A DNA stretch of 64,000 nt from Thermodesulfovibrio sp. (GCA_025057595.1 JANXBK010000005.1:28849-92848), one strand, 5' to 3'; numbered from the stretch's first letter, positions 27,194-36,043 are shown. Notes: generated from the letters alone by a model not told the origin. A program made the numbers and translations.

Positions 27194-27817
27194 ATGAAAG
27201 TTAAGATATTAGTATTTCTGATTTTTCTTTTTCCTCTTTACTCTTATGCTTACTCAATAGATGATTTACTTAAAGAACTTGATACACCTCTTTGGAAAGA
27301 GAAAACCTCTGATCCTGTCTTTATTGAAAAATTCAAATCTCAAGAGTTATTTTCAACAGTAGTAAAACTTGCTGAAGCAAAAGGCTACGACTGGAGATAC
27401 AGAATTAGAGCAATAAAACTACTTGGAGAACTTGGAACTCCTCAAGCAAAAGAAGCTTTACTTAGTATGTTTCAAGATCCCTTTTTCCACCATGAGTGTC
27501 CTTCTTTAAAATCCTATGTTGCAGATGCGTTAGGAAATTTTAAGCCAGAAAAAAGACTTCTTGAAATACTAAAAGATGGATTAAAAGATAGTGAAGTTTT
27601 AGTAAGAGAGGCTGTAGCTCGCTCTATTGGGAGACTTAAAATGCCAGAGGCTACAGAGTATTTAAAAGAGGCTTTTTATAGTGAAAAAAGTATCGCAGTA
27701 AAAATAGCAATTCTGAATGCTTTAAAATCAATAGGAAACTTAGATGCTTTAAATTTTATTAAAAAAGTCATTTCAGAACAACAAGAACTAAATGATGTTT
27801 TTGGAGGCTCTTTATAA
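27194..27817 (+). CDS. secreted HEAT-repeat protein
   Basis: A 207-aa protein starting with a signal peptide (ILVFLIFLFPLYSYA, probable cut before YSIDD). The body consists of HEAT/PBS-lyase-type helical repeats: AIKLLGELGTPQAKEALLSM, a second ending YVADALGNF, a third VREAVARSIGRLKMPEATEY and a fourth KIAILNALKSIGNLDAL. It is likely a periplasmic protein-protein interaction module. The track ORF from 27041 is over-extended; ATG 27194 begins the signal peptide. It overlaps the next gene by 26 bp. Confidence 0.75.
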   Translation: MKVKILVFLIFLFPLYSYAYSIDDLLKELDTPLWKEKTSDPVFIEKFKSQELFSTVVKLAEAKGYDWRYRIRAIKLLGELGTPQAKEALLSMFQDPFFHHECPSLKSYVADALGNFKPEKRLLEILKDGLKDSEVLVREAVARSIGRLKMPEATEYLKEAFYSEKSIAVKIAILNALKSIGNLDALNFIKKVISEQQELNDVFGGSL

Positions 27818-28664
27818 TCCTTCCCTAGTTGAAGATTTATCTTATGAAGAAATATTAGACGTTTTTAAAGAAACTGCCAAGACTCTGCAAAAAGAAGAGG
27901 CCTTTGTAGAGCTTAATGCTAAAGAAGCAGAGGCAGTATTCGTTGGAGATACCCATGGCGATTTTACTGTTACAAAAAAAATTGTGAAAAACTTCCTTGA
28001 ACAACAAAACCAATACCTAATATTTCTCGGTGATTACATAGACAGAGAGCCTGAGCCTTATGGCTCACTTTATAATCTTCTTTATTTATGTTTACTTAAA
28101 ATAAACTTTCCTGAAAGAGCTTATCTTCTTAAGGGAAATCATGAAGCAAACTATGCAGTTGAATGCTACCCCTATGAGTTTGAAGATGAGCTAATAAATA
28201 TTTTTGGAGTTTATGGAAGAAAGCTTCATGAAGAAGCTGTGAGTGTATTTAAGCAAATGCCTCTCATGTTAAAGACACAAAATGGAATAGTAGCAGCTCA
28301 TGGAGGATTTCCACTAAGAGGACAAAAAGTTGATGATAAATCAAAAGTTGATCTTATAGTTGAGATACTTTGGGCAGACCCTGAGATATCTCCAACTTTC
28401 AGAGGATTTGGTATACCAAAATTTAGTGAAAAAGATTTAGTAAGCTTTCTTCAGTCCTGTCAAGCAAACTGTTTCATAAGAGGACATGACTACAGAGTTG
28501 GCGGAAAAGTTATCTATTCAAACAGGTGTATAACAATATTTACCTGCAGAAGATATGCCTCAGTGGCAGGTATTACTGTAGCAAAAGTAGATCTATCAAA
28601 AAATATTAATGATGCAAAGGATATAGCTTTAGTGAGTCTTACTTTGCCTGATACATTTGAATAA
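27792..28664 (+). CDS. PPP-type metallophosphoesterase (Ser/Thr protein phosphatase-like)
   Basis: A 290-aa calcineurin-like phosphoesterase with the canonical PPP motifs: GDTHGDF (about 52-58), GDYIDRE, GNHEANY and AAHGGFP, plus [10 protein letters not shown] near the end for the last metal His. This pattern is that of PP1/PP2A-like protein phosphatases. No signal peptide, so cytoplasmic. Its start lies inside the last 26 bp of the HEAT-repeat gene, so translation is probably coupled. The target is unknown. Confidence 0.85.
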   Translation: MMFLEALYNPSLVEDLSYEEILDVFKETAKTLQKEEAFVELNAKEAEAVFVGDTHGDFTVTKKIVKNFLEQQNQYLIFLGDYIDREPEPYGSLYNLLYLCLLKINFPERAYLLKGNHEANYAVECYPYEFEDELINIFGVYGRKLHEEAVSVFKQMPLMLKTQNGIVAAHGGFPLRGQKVDDKSKVDLIVEILWADPEISPTFRGFGIPKFSEKDLVSFLQSCQANCFIRGHDYRVGGKVIYSNRCITIFTCRRYASVAGITVAKVDLSKNINDAKDIALVSLTLPDTFE

Positions 28665-28836
28665 ATCTTTTTATACTTCTGTTATAAGTAGCTTCAACTT
28701 CTTTTGTAAAGTAACAGGCAGGTAGTTCCCCTCTTTTTCTATGATAGTGTAAACACTCACAGCATATTCCCTTTTTGTCACAAGGCTCGTAACTACAAAT
28801 ACAAATCTTTTTGTTTGTCTCAATTTTACACTCCAT
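28639..28836 (-). CDS. DUF6485 family cysteine-rich protein
   Basis: A 65-aa protein with eight or so Cys in a metal-site-like pattern ([17 protein letters not shown], then [21 protein letters not shown]) followed by a short helix [10 protein letters not shown]. This matches the DUF6485 family of small anaerobe proteins, function unknown. ATG 28836 is chosen because GGAGGT is 4 nt upstream; the track ORF begins at a TTG inside that ribosome site. The 3' end overlaps the phosphatase gene by 26 bp in convergent orientation. Confidence 0.8.
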   Translation of the reverse strand: MECKIETNKKICICSYEPCDKKGICCECLHYHRKRGELPACYFTKEVEATYNRSIKRFIQMYQAK

Positions 28837-28887
28837 GCTTACCTCCAAATTTTACAATTAGGATTTATTATTTTAACTTATTTAATA

Positions 28888-28896
28888 TGTTAAAAT
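28888..28896 (+). promoter_or_regulatory. extended -10 promoter before the methyltransferase gene
   Basis: TGTTAAAAT fits TGn plus a one-mismatch -10 and ends 5 nt before ATG 28902. No ribosome site is seen before that ATG, so the transcript would have almost no leader. Another ATG at 28887 in frame lies inside this element and would be an alternative start. Confidence 0.4.
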
Positions 28897-28901
28897 TCAG
28901 T

Positions 28902-29669
28902 ATGGATTGGAAATCTGTTAAAGAGTTCTGGGACAGAAGAGCAAAAAAATATGCTCGTGCCTTTGATAGCGATGTTTATGAAAAGACTCTTAAAATACTA
29001 AACAGAATAGAATCAAAAGGAGTAGTGTTTACAAGCAGTAGAATTCTTGAGATAGGAAGTGGAACAGGTATTTATACTTTACCTTTAGCAAAAAGAGCTA
29101 AAGAAGTTGTAGCAGTTGATTGCTCTGAAGAGATGATAAAAATTCTTAATGAAGAGCTAAAAAAGCACGAAATAGACAATGTTTACTCTATTCAAGCCTT
29201 TTGGCACGAAATAGATATTGAAAAATATAGATTTTATAAAGACTTTGACATAGTTTTTGCTGCTATGACTCCGGCAGTGAAAACTAAAGATGATATTTTA
29301 AAGATGGAGGACTGCTCCAGAGACTGGCTTATCTATATTGGATGGGGCAGAAAAAGGGATAATGATTTAAAAAAAGAGATATTCTCTTTGCATGGTATAG
29401 AGTTTAAAGTTCCTGGGGGAGTTTTAATGATTTGTAAAATTTTACAAGAACTTGGCAGAAAGTTTCAGTATGAGTTTTTTGAAAACTCCTGGCAGTGGAG
29501 AGGCTCCTTAGAAGAAGCCTATGAAGATGTTTCAGCATTTCTTGAGCTTCATGGTGTAAAACCAGACAAAAATAGGATAATTCCAGTTCTTGAAAAATAC
29601 TCAAAAGATGGTATAGTTACTCATACAACTTATGCTGAGCAAGGTTTTATTGTATGGCAAACTTTATAA
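28902..29669 (+). CDS. class I SAM-dependent methyltransferase
   Basis: About 255 aa. Motif I is ILEIGSGTGIYTLPLAK, followed by acidic motif II EVVAVDCSEEMI and a DIVFAAMTPA motif-IV-like stretch. The C-terminal part is unassigned. Homologues are often listed simply as class I SAM methyltransferases, and some anaerobes encode them near corrinoid or metal-related genes, but nothing here shows a substrate. The start is placed at MDWKSVKEFW, where homology-like helix begins, rather than the long track start at 28815 that overlaps the divergent DUF6485 gene. Confidence 0.8.
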   Translation: MDWKSVKEFWDRRAKKYARAFDSDVYEKTLKILNRIESKGVVFTSSRILEIGSGTGIYTLPLAKRAKEVVAVDCSEEMIKILNEELKKHEIDNVYSIQAFWHEIDIEKYRFYKDFDIVFAAMTPAVKTKDDILKMEDCSRDWLIYIGWGRKRDNDLKKEIFSLHGIEFKVPGGVLMICKILQELGRKFQYEFFENSWQWRGSLEEAYEDVSAFLELHGVKPDKNRIIPVLEKYSKDGIVTHTTYAEQGFIVWQTL

Positions 29670-29761
29670 TATCTTGAGTTTTAGCCGAATATTATTTTAT
29701 AAAGAAACTATGTTTAATGAATAGTTATAATATATAAATCTTAAAAATAAGGAGGTTCGTC

Positions 29762-30379
29762 ATGAAATATTTAAGAAGTAGCAAAGGTTTTACACTTGTT
29801 GAGCTTGCCATTGTATTAGTCATCATCGGTATTATTTTGGGTGCGGTGCTTAAGGGACAAGAATTAATTTATAACGCAAAGGTTAAAAGAGTTCAAAGTC
29901 AAATTAAAGAATTTGTAGCAGCTTTTTACACTTACTATGATAAATATGGATATTACCCCGGTGATGACCCTGCAGCCTCAGCGAGATGGTCTGGAGCACC
30001 AAACGGTAACGGTAATGGTTTAGTTGAAGGAGGATATTGTGATACTGCTGAAGAGTCATGCTATTTATGGAGACATTTAAGATATGGAAACATAATAAGT
30101 GGTGATCCTGCAGATGCCACTCCTGCCACTTTACTACCTAAGCATGCTTTTGGTGGTAATTTAGATATGTTTACAGGGACTTACACTGTAGGTGGTGTTC
30201 CTCGTTCTGGATTATGGATAACCTTAAGAAATATAGAAGCACAGGCAGCAGCCGCAATTGACAGGGCTATGGATGATGGTAAATGTACAACAGGTTCAAT
30301 TGCAAGATATGCTGGAGCAACATGTAGTAATGCTGATTATCCTTCATCAGGATATTTAGATATCTGGATGAATTTCTAA
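29762..30379 (+). CDS. type IV prepilin (probable major pilin of the MSHA-like locus)
   Basis: A 205-aa prepilin with a short basic leader ending in Gly and the peptidase/methylase site G-FTLVE (Glu at +5), followed by the hydrophobic helix LAIVLVIIGIILGAVLKG. The globular part has a TYYDKYGYYPGDD segment and four Cys (two in CDTAEESC, two more near the end) that could form disulfides. AGGAGG lies just before ATG. It is followed directly by a terminator hairpin, so it is likely made as its own abundant transcript, in line with a major subunit. It precedes the pilus assembly genes. Confidence 0.88.
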   Translation: MKYLRSSKGFTLVELAIVLVIIGIILGAVLKGQELIYNAKVKRVQSQIKEFVAAFYTYYDKYGYYPGDDPAASARWSGAPNGNGNGLVEGGYCDTAEESCYLWRHLRYGNIISGDPADATPATLLPKHAFGGNLDMFTGTYTVGGVPRSGLWITLRNIEAQAAAAIDRAMDDGKCTTGSIARYAGATCSNADYPSSGYLDIWMNF

Positions 30380-30385
30380 TCTACT

Positions 30386-30411
30386 AGGAGGCTTATGCCT
30401 CCCCTTTTATT
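30386..30411 (+). terminator. rho-independent terminator after the prepilin gene
   Basis: The stem GGAGGC (30387-30392) and GCCTCC (30397-30402) surround the loop TTAT and are followed by CCTTTTATT. It begins 8 nt after the prepilin stop. The left arm contains AGGAGG, an anti-Shine-Dalgarno match, so the same hairpin could instead hide a ribosome site for the small ORF that follows. Confidence 0.65.
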
Positions 30412-30582
30412 GTGCTCTTAATTATTGGTATTATCTTAGTTATTGCAGGTTATACAATCTTATTTAAGGTTCCTTCTGATGCTCCTCCTGAAAGACTTAT
30501 GATTCAAGCATTTATGGGTATGGGAATAAGTATAGCAGGTGCAATTTTTCTTATGATTTATATTTACAGAAGAAGTCAATAA
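30412..30582 (+). CDS. possible small two-helix membrane protein (56 aa)
   Basis: An open frame from GTG 30412 gives LLIIGIILVIAGYTILFKV (first membrane helix), then SDAPPERLMIQA and a second helix GMGISIAGAIFLMIYIY ending RRSQ. The two-helix pattern with a polar loop and basic tail looks protein-like rather than random. However, there is no ATG or suitably spaced ribosome site, and the frame opens at the terminator's T tract. It could be a real small gene, a leftover fragment, or coincidence. No family recognised. Confidence 0.35.
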   Translation: MLLIIGIILVIAGYTILFKVPSDAPPERLMIQAFMGMGISIAGAIFLMIYIYRRSQ

Positions 30583-30587
30583 GAATC

Positions 30588-30596
30588 TGGTATAAT
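30588..30596 (+). promoter_or_regulatory. extended -10 promoter for the pilus assembly operon
   Basis: TGGTATAAT is a perfect TGn-TATAAT. It is 33 nt before ATG 30629 of the mshI/pilM-like gene, leaving a short leader. A TTTACA at 30563-30568 is too far (22-bp spacer) to be a clear -35. It would drive the seven-gene plus-strand operon ending at 38072. Confidence 0.55.
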
Positions 30597-30628
30597 ATTG
30601 ACACAAAGAATCAAAATTGAAGAATAAC

Positions 30629-31954
30629 ATGAAAGCGTACATAAACATTGAGGGCGATATAGTAAAACTTCTGATTTCCTCAGGCAAAAATATAGAGTAT
30701 ACCACTTTATCAAAAAATGAACTTTTAGGCTTTCTAAAACAAAAGAAAATTAAAAAAGTTGTAATCTCTCAATTCTATCCGGAGCTTTTATCAATAAAAA
30801 TACCTATTCCTTTTACAGAAAAACCACTAAAGAGTAAAAAAATTATAGAAGGACTAATTAAAACCGAATTAATCAAAAGATTCCGTGAATTAGATAACAT
30901 ATCCTATCAATATGAAATAGTTGAAACTGAAGCAAGAGCATGGATAAGAGTATACCTAATCAGTGATAAGGAGTTGGAAACTATTAATAGTCTAATTTTA
31001 AATGATATTGAAATTATTGGAAATTATCCTACCTTTATGATATTAAGAGCGTTTGTCTCCTCTCTCTATAAATTTGATACATTTTGTCAATTGATCTGTC
31101 TTGTTTCAGACAAAAGAAGATATCTTTTTTTATTTTATGGTAAAGAGATGGTTTTTCAAAGAGGTTATGAATCAGAAGAGACAGCTCTAAATAGTGATGA
31201 TATAATAAACATAAATATGACTATTAGTTACTCTATTCAAAACCTTAGACTTAATCCAGAAAAGCTTATTTTTATCGGAGTAGAACCAACGGAGATTTCA
31301 GGAATAAGTGTCTCTTCAGAATTTTTAAATATTGATAAAAACTTAGCTCAACCTGGATATCTTGTGACAACACTTCTAAAAGAGTTTGAAAAAAAACTTA
31401 AAGGTAAAGAGTTTCTATCTAAGGAGTATAAAAGTTTCAGTAAAACAAAACTGTCTTTCAAATATGCTTTTTTTACTGCTTTTCTTCTTCTGGCAGTTTC
31501 TTCTGTATATGCAACTAATATGCTTGTTAATGTCCTTGAAAAGTCAAAGGAAATTAGTTTCTACAAAAAAGAAATATCTCATAAAGAAAAAATGTTTTTT
31601 ACTCTAAAAAGAACAATTGAAGAATTTGAAAGAAGTTCGAAACCTGCATTAGAGCTTTATGCTAAAAAAGTATCTTATCCAGATGTAAGAATACTATTAA
31701 ACTCAGTTGGGATAGCCTCTTCAAAATTTAAACAAGCTCAGATAGACTCTGTTGAAATTGAAAATGTGAAACCTCCAAAGATTAAAATATCGGGTAAAAT
31801 TTTTACTGACAGCTTTTCAGAAAGACAAGAAATTTATATGAATTTTAAAATGGAACTTGAAAAAGAAAACTTAAAAATATCTCAAGAAAAATGGGATTTT
31901 ATGAAGGGAGAGTACTCCGTAGAGGCTATTTATGAGACTAAAAGAGTATTTTAG
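30629..31954 (+). CDS. MshI/PilM-PilN-like pilus assembly protein
   Basis: About 441 aa. The N-terminal 270 residues look like a divergent actin-like PilM/GspL cytoplasmic domain, followed by one membrane helix (AFFTAFLLLAVSSVYATNML) and a coiled-coil plus small C-terminal PilN/Fimbrial-assembly-like domain. This one-chain PilM-PilN layout is that of MshI and GspL. The cyclic ATPase motifs are weak. ATG 30629 is preferred to the track TTG at 30617. It overlaps the next gene by 23 bp. Identity is from architecture and operon position. Confidence 0.72.
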   Translation: MKAYINIEGDIVKLLISSGKNIEYTTLSKNELLGFLKQKKIKKVVISQFYPELLSIKIPIPFTEKPLKSKKIIEGLIKTELIKRFRELDNISYQYEIVETEARAWIRVYLISDKELETINSLILNDIEIIGNYPTFMILRAFVSSLYKFDTFCQLICLVSDKRRYLFLFYGKEMVFQRGYESEETALNSDDIININMTISYSIQNLRLNPEKLIFIGVEPTEISGISVSSEFLNIDKNLAQPGYLVTTLLKEFEKKLKGKEFLSKEYKSFSKTKLSFKYAFFTAFLLLAVSSVYATNMLVNVLEKSKEISFYKKEISHKEKMFFTLKRTIEEFERSSKPALELYAKKVSYPDVRILLNSVGIASSKFKQAQIDSVEIENVKPPKIKISGKIFTDSFSERQEIYMNFKMELEKENLKISQEKWDFMKGEYSVEAIYETKRVF

Positions 31955-32450
31955 AGAAAAAATTTATAGCAAACTTCTAACTCTTTCAATTTTTATTTTT
32001 GCCCTTTCTGCAATCCTTTCTTTTTCAATTTATCTAAAAAAACTTTTTTACTCAATGGAAGAGGATATAAGGAATCTTAAAGAGGTAAAAATTAAAATAG
32101 ATAAAACTGAAGAATTTCAGAGGCAAGTTCAAAAAATTTCCTTTCCCGAGATTGAAAAAAATGAGCGAGCAGTTACTCAACTGTTAGATTTTTTATCCTC
32201 AAAATTTCCCCAGATAAAATTTAACCTTTCAACTTTCAAAAAAAACGGTAAAGAGCTTTCCTATGATTTAAGTATAAAGGGTGAAGGAAGTTTTTCTAAC
32301 TTTTCTGAGTTAATTAATTTTATTGAAATTTGGAAGTATCCTATTTTATTTATAAAATCAATTAAAATTAGTAGAAAAGAGAATATACTTGACTTTGAAA
32401 TCCGATGTGAAATAAAAGTTATTGAGCATGAAAGGGAAAAGAAAGTTTAA
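31932..32450 (+). CDS. MshJ/PilO-like pilus assembly protein
   Basis: A 172-aa bitopic membrane protein with a short cytoplasmic start, one helix (LSIFIFALSAILSFSIYL), a coiled-coil region and a C-terminal ferredoxin-like domain. This is the PilO/GspM/MshJ layout. Sequence similarity to these is low, as is normal for the family. It overlaps its neighbours by 23 bp on both sides, and sits between MshI-like and MshK-like genes in the expected order. Confidence 0.65.
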   Translation: MRLKEYFREKIYSKLLTLSIFIFALSAILSFSIYLKKLFYSMEEDIRNLKEVKIKIDKTEEFQRQVQKISFPEIEKNERAVTQLLDFLSSKFPQIKFNLSTFKKNGKELSYDLSIKGEGSFSNFSELINFIEIWKYPILFIKSIKISRKENILDFEIRCEIKVIEHEREKKV

Positions 32451-32838
32451 AATCTCTATTATCTTATTTTTAATTTCATTAGTTTTGCCATTTGCAGCTT
32501 ATAATATAAAACCACCGAAATTCATTGGAACTACAGAAACTCAGATAGCATCTTTTCAACTGCCTGAGATTCACCATTTTGAAATTAAAGAAAAAGCCTC
32601 TATGAAAGTTTCAGATCCCTTTAAGTTAGCTGAAAGAACACTGCCTAAAGAGAAGTTATCTTTACCGGTCTTGTCAATGATTTATACTGGTAAAAACAGA
32701 TATGTGATTTTAGGTGACAGTATTATAAAAGAAGGTGAGAAATGGGGAGAGTTCAGAGTAAAAAAGATAAATCTTGATAAAATTCTATTAGTTGATAAAA
32801 AAGGAGAAAAAATATGGCTAAAAATGGAAAGTTATTGA
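32428..32838 (+). CDS. MshK/PilP/GspC-like pilus assembly protein
   Basis: About 136 aa. One N-terminal membrane helix (ISIILFLISLVLPFAAY), a proline-containing linker, and a C-terminal beta domain (LSLPVLSMIYTGKNRYVILG ... IWLKM) of the PilP/GspC-HR type that links the inner-membrane platform to the secretin. The track start TTG 32422 is replaced by ATG 32428. Overlaps the secretin gene by 25 bp. Weak similarity, so the call leans on context. Confidence 0.62.
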   Translation: MKGKRKFKISIILFLISLVLPFAAYNIKPPKFIGTTETQIASFQLPEIHHFEIKEKASMKVSDPFKLAERTLPKEKLSLPVLSMIYTGKNRYVILGDSIIKEGEKWGEFRVKKINLDKILLVDKKGEKIWLKMESY

Positions 32839-34406
32839 TTTTTTTATTTCTTTTTTTAATATCCTGTAGTACTTCTTCTCTGCGTAGTGATATTCAGATA
32901 CCAAAAGTTGACTTACCTGAAAAAAAAGTTGAAGAAAAAACTCAACCAGTACCCCAAGATTTTAGAATAGAAAATCCTCCAATTAATCCTTTACAGATGA
33001 AAAGAATCTCAGTGAATGTGAGAGCAACACCCCTAAGAGATATTCTTTTAGTAATAGCAAAAGATGCAGGTCTTAATCTTATTTTAGAGAAAGATGTGGA
33101 TCCTAACACTCCTATAACCCTTGTCCTTACAGATGTCACTTTACAGGATGCTATTGAGGCAGTGATCTCATCGACTGATTACTTCTACAAAATAGAAAGA
33201 AATATTCTTACTGTTAAGGCTACCGAAACAAAAATATTTCATCTTAGTATGTTTCCTGTACATCAAACCTATACAACAGAAGTAGGAGGAGATATTCTTG
33301 GTGGTGTTACAGGACAGCTTACAACAGGAGGAACAGCTGGCGGTGGTGTAAGCACAGAAATAAAAGGAAATGTATCAAAAACTGAAAAATCAGATGATGC
33401 TGCATATAAATTTTGGGACAGTATTGAAAAATCTCTCACTACAATTCTTAGTAGAACACCCGCTCAACCTGTTGGCCCCCCAGCAACTCAACCTGTTGCA
33501 CAGCCTTTATTACAAACTACAGAGTATTTCATAATAAATAGACTTACAGGCACGGTAATGGTTACTGCTACCAAGAAAAATATGCAAAAAGTGGAGCAGT
33601 ATCTTAATACCATCAAAAAAGTTATGGGCAGGCAAGTTTTAATTGAGGCAAAAGTTATAGAGGTAACACTCTCTGATTCTTTAAAATATGGAATTGATTG
33701 GTCATTTTTAAGAGAGTGGTCTCACGGAACACATCACTGGAGTATAGGAGGTGGTACAACAGATTTTACCACAGCTGTTCCCTTTACCTCTCCCTATTCT
33801 GATATAAGATTCTCTCTTACAACAACAGCTATAAAGGATTTCTCTGTTATTATTAAAGCATTATCACAGTTTGGAGATATAAGAACTCTCTCAAATCCAA
33901 GAATAAATATTATGAATGGTCAAACTTCATTACTTACAGTTGGAAGAAACTTCACATTTATATCAAAAGCAGAAAGCAATGTTGCCACAGCCGTGGGAGG
34001 AACTCCAATAATAACTTATACAGTTGAAACAAGCAATCTTTTGTCGGGACTCATAATTGGAATTGTTCCCTATATTGATGACAAGGGCGAAATCTCACTA
34101 ACAATAACTCCTGTTATTGCAAATTTGATTGACATAAGAGAGCAAACATTTGGTACTCCAGGAGCTCAAACAGTAATTCAGCTTCCTACTGTTGACTTAA
34201 GAGAATTAAGTACGACTGTTAAAATAAAAGACGGAGAGATTTTAATAATTGGTGGACTTATAAAGAAGGAAGAATCTCTTGCGGAAAATAAAACTCCTCT
34301 GTTAGGAGATATACCAATACTGGGAAGCCTCTTTAAAGGATATGATAGAGTAAAAACGAACACTGAACTTGTAATCCTTCTGCAACCCCGAATAGTTTCA
34401 CAATGA
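32814..34406 (+). CDS. MshL-like pilus secretin (lipoprotein)
   Basis: Outer-membrane secretin through which the pilus exits. The signal peptide ends in a lipobox (LISCS), so it is a lipoprotein that may need no pilotin. An STN/N0 domain (about 60-130, VNVRATPLRDILLVIAKDAG) and an N1-like domain (KVMGRQVLIEAKVIEVTLSD) precede the C-terminal secretin barrel with the signature VPYIDDKGEISLTITPVI and the final LRELSTTVKIKDGEILIIGG and PLLGDIPILGSLFK. The 530-aa length fits MshL/PilQ-short secretins. It overlaps the ATPase gene by 4 bp. Confidence 0.9.
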   Translation: MAKNGKLLIFLFLFLISCSTSSLRSDIQIPKVDLPEKKVEEKTQPVPQDFRIENPPINPLQMKRISVNVRATPLRDILLVIAKDAGLNLILEKDVDPNTPITLVLTDVTLQDAIEAVISSTDYFYKIERNILTVKATETKIFHLSMFPVHQTYTTEVGGDILGGVTGQLTTGGTAGGGVSTEIKGNVSKTEKSDDAAYKFWDSIEKSLTTILSRTPAQPVGPPATQPVAQPLLQTTEYFIINRLTGTVMVTATKKNMQKVEQYLNTIKKVMGRQVLIEAKVIEVTLSDSLKYGIDWSFLREWSHGTHHWSIGGGTTDFTTAVPFTSPYSDIRFSLTTTAIKDFSVIIKALSQFGDIRTLSNPRINIMNGQTSLLTVGRNFTFISKAESNVATAVGGTPIITYTVETSNLLSGLIIGIVPYIDDKGEISLTITPVIANLIDIREQTFGTPGAQTVIQLPTVDLRELSTTVKIKDGEILIIGGLIKKEESLAENKTPLLGDIPILGSLFKGYDRVKTNTELVILLQPRIVSQ

Positions 34407-36043
34407 GACTTGGCGATATCTTAATTCAAAAAGGCATAATAACAGAAGAACAGCTGAATATTGCGCTAAGTGTTCAAAAAATTACAGGTCAAGTTCTTGG
34501 AAAATGTTTAGTTTCACTTGGTTTTGTCACTCCTTCAGAACTTGCAGAAGTGCTCGCCTTTCAACAGGGAATTGAATACATAAATGTAAGAAACTTTCCA
34601 ATAGAAACTCAACTGCTTAATAAATTTCCAAAAGACATAGCATTTACAGCAAAATTTTTACCTCTCACTGAGGAAGATGGATATATAAGAGTTGCACTTA
34701 CAGATCCAGGAAATATTGTCGCTATTGATGTAGCCAAATCAGCTACAGGCAAAAAGATTAAACCATACCTTACAGATGAAGAGGGTTTTTTAGATGCTAT
34801 TGAAAAAGCCTATTACTTTTTAGAGAATCCTACAGAAAAAATTATAAGTGAAGTCTCAAATATTGTTATTAACACCGGTGTTATTCCTCCGGATAGACTT
34901 CCGCAAGTTGTGGAAGCAATTCTTGCAGAAGCTATAAGAAGAAATGCCACAGATATTCATCTTCTAATAAATTCTGGTGTTTTAAGTGTATTTTACAGAG
35001 TCGATGGAATACTTCAGTATGCCTTCTCTTTACCAAAACAGCTTCATAGTGGAATAATTTCAAGAATAAAGATTCTCTCAAGACTTGATATAGCAGAGCA
35101 AAGACTTCCACAGGATGGCTCCTTTGTCTTTGATTTTCTTGGTAGAAAATATGAAATAAGAGTATCCACAATTCCTACAATTGAAGGAGAAAGCATGGTT
35201 TTAAGAATACTATTTGGTGGCTCAGAAGAATTGTACAATCTTTTAAAACTCGGCTTTGATTTAGAACTTATACATACATTAAAAAGCTTAGTAAAAAAAC
35301 CAAATGGAATTATGCTTGTTGTTGGTCCAACAGGCTCAGGGAAAAGCACCACTCTTTATGCATTACTTAGAGAGGTGGATAGGCTTAAAAGAAGTGTTAT
35401 AACCATTGAGGATCCTGTTGAATATAGAATCTCTTTTACAAAACAAAGTGAAGTCAATGAAAAAATAGGATATAACTTTTCCCTTGCAGGAAGGAACTTT
35501 ATGCGTCACGATCCAGATATAATACTACTTGGAGAGATAAGAGATGAAGAAACATCTCGTATTGCTATAAGAGCCTCTATCACTGGACATCTTGTCTTAA
35601 GCACTCTTCATACAAATGATGCTGTAAGTGCAATCCCAAGACTTTTTGATTTGGGTGCAGATAAATTTTTACTTAGCTCATCTCTTCTTGCTGTGCTTAG
35701 TCAAAGACTTATCCGAAAAATCTGCTCTTTCTGTAAAACTGAAAGAGAACCAACTGAAGAAGAAAAAAAAGTTTTCACTTCTTACGGATTAAATATTAAT
35801 AAAATTTACTATGGAAAAGGCTGTAAAATGTGTCGTAACACAGGCTATCTTGGAAGAACAGCTATTGGTGAACTAATGATTATAAATGAAGAAATAAGAG
35901 AGATGATTTATTCTGGTGCTTCTTTTGTAGCAATGGTTCAGGCTGCCAAAAAAAGTGGTATGATTCCGCTAAAGATTGATGGATTTAAAAAAGTAGCTCA
36001 AGGAGTCTCTACTCTTCAAGAGGTTGAAAGAGTATTAGGATGA
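34403..36043 (+). CDS. MshE/GspE-like pilus extension ATPase
   Basis: Type II/IV secretion ATPase, 546 aa. An N-terminal MshEN-like domain (about 1-150; GDILIQKGIITEEQL is its usual opening, which in MshE binds c-di-GMP) is followed by the ATPase domain with Walker A GPTGSGKST, an Asp box, Walker B DIILLGEIRDEET and His box TGHLVLSTLHTN. A zinc motif CSFC ... CKMC lies near the end. The MshEN domain next to GGDDF and HDOD genes in this window makes c-di-GMP control plausible but unproven. Coupled to secretin and mshG-like genes by 4-bp overlaps. Confidence 0.92.
   Translation: MRLGDILIQKGIITEEQLNIALSVQKITGQVLGKCLVSLGFVTPSELAEVLAFQQGIEYINVRNFPIETQLLNKFPKDIAFTAKFLPLTEEDGYIRVALTDPGNIVAIDVAKSATGKKIKPYLTDEEGFLDAIEKAYYFLENPTEKIISEVSNIVINTGVIPPDRLPQVVEAILAEAIRRNATDIHLLINSGVLSVFYRVDGILQYAFSLPKQLHSGIISRIKILSRLDIAEQRLPQDGSFVFDFLGRKYEIRVSTIPTIEGESMVLRILFGGSEELYNLLKLGFDLELIHTLKSLVKKPNGIMLVVGPTGSGKSTTLYALLREVDRLKRSVITIEDPVEYRISFTKQSEVNEKIGYNFSLAGRNFMRHDPDIILLGEIRDEETSRIAIRASITGHLVLSTLHTNDAVSAIPRLFDLGADKFLLSSSLLAVLSQRLIRKICSFCKTEREPTEEEKKVFTSYGLNINKIYYGKGCKMCRNTGYLGRTAIGELMIINEEIREMIYSGASFVAMVQAAKKSGMIPLKIDGFKKVAQGVSTLQEVERVLG

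Noticed and set aside
29701-29761. TATAAT at 29726 as the prepilin promoter
   Set aside because: The -10 is good and a strong ribosome site follows, but no -35 or TGn extension is present, so it was not listed as a feature.
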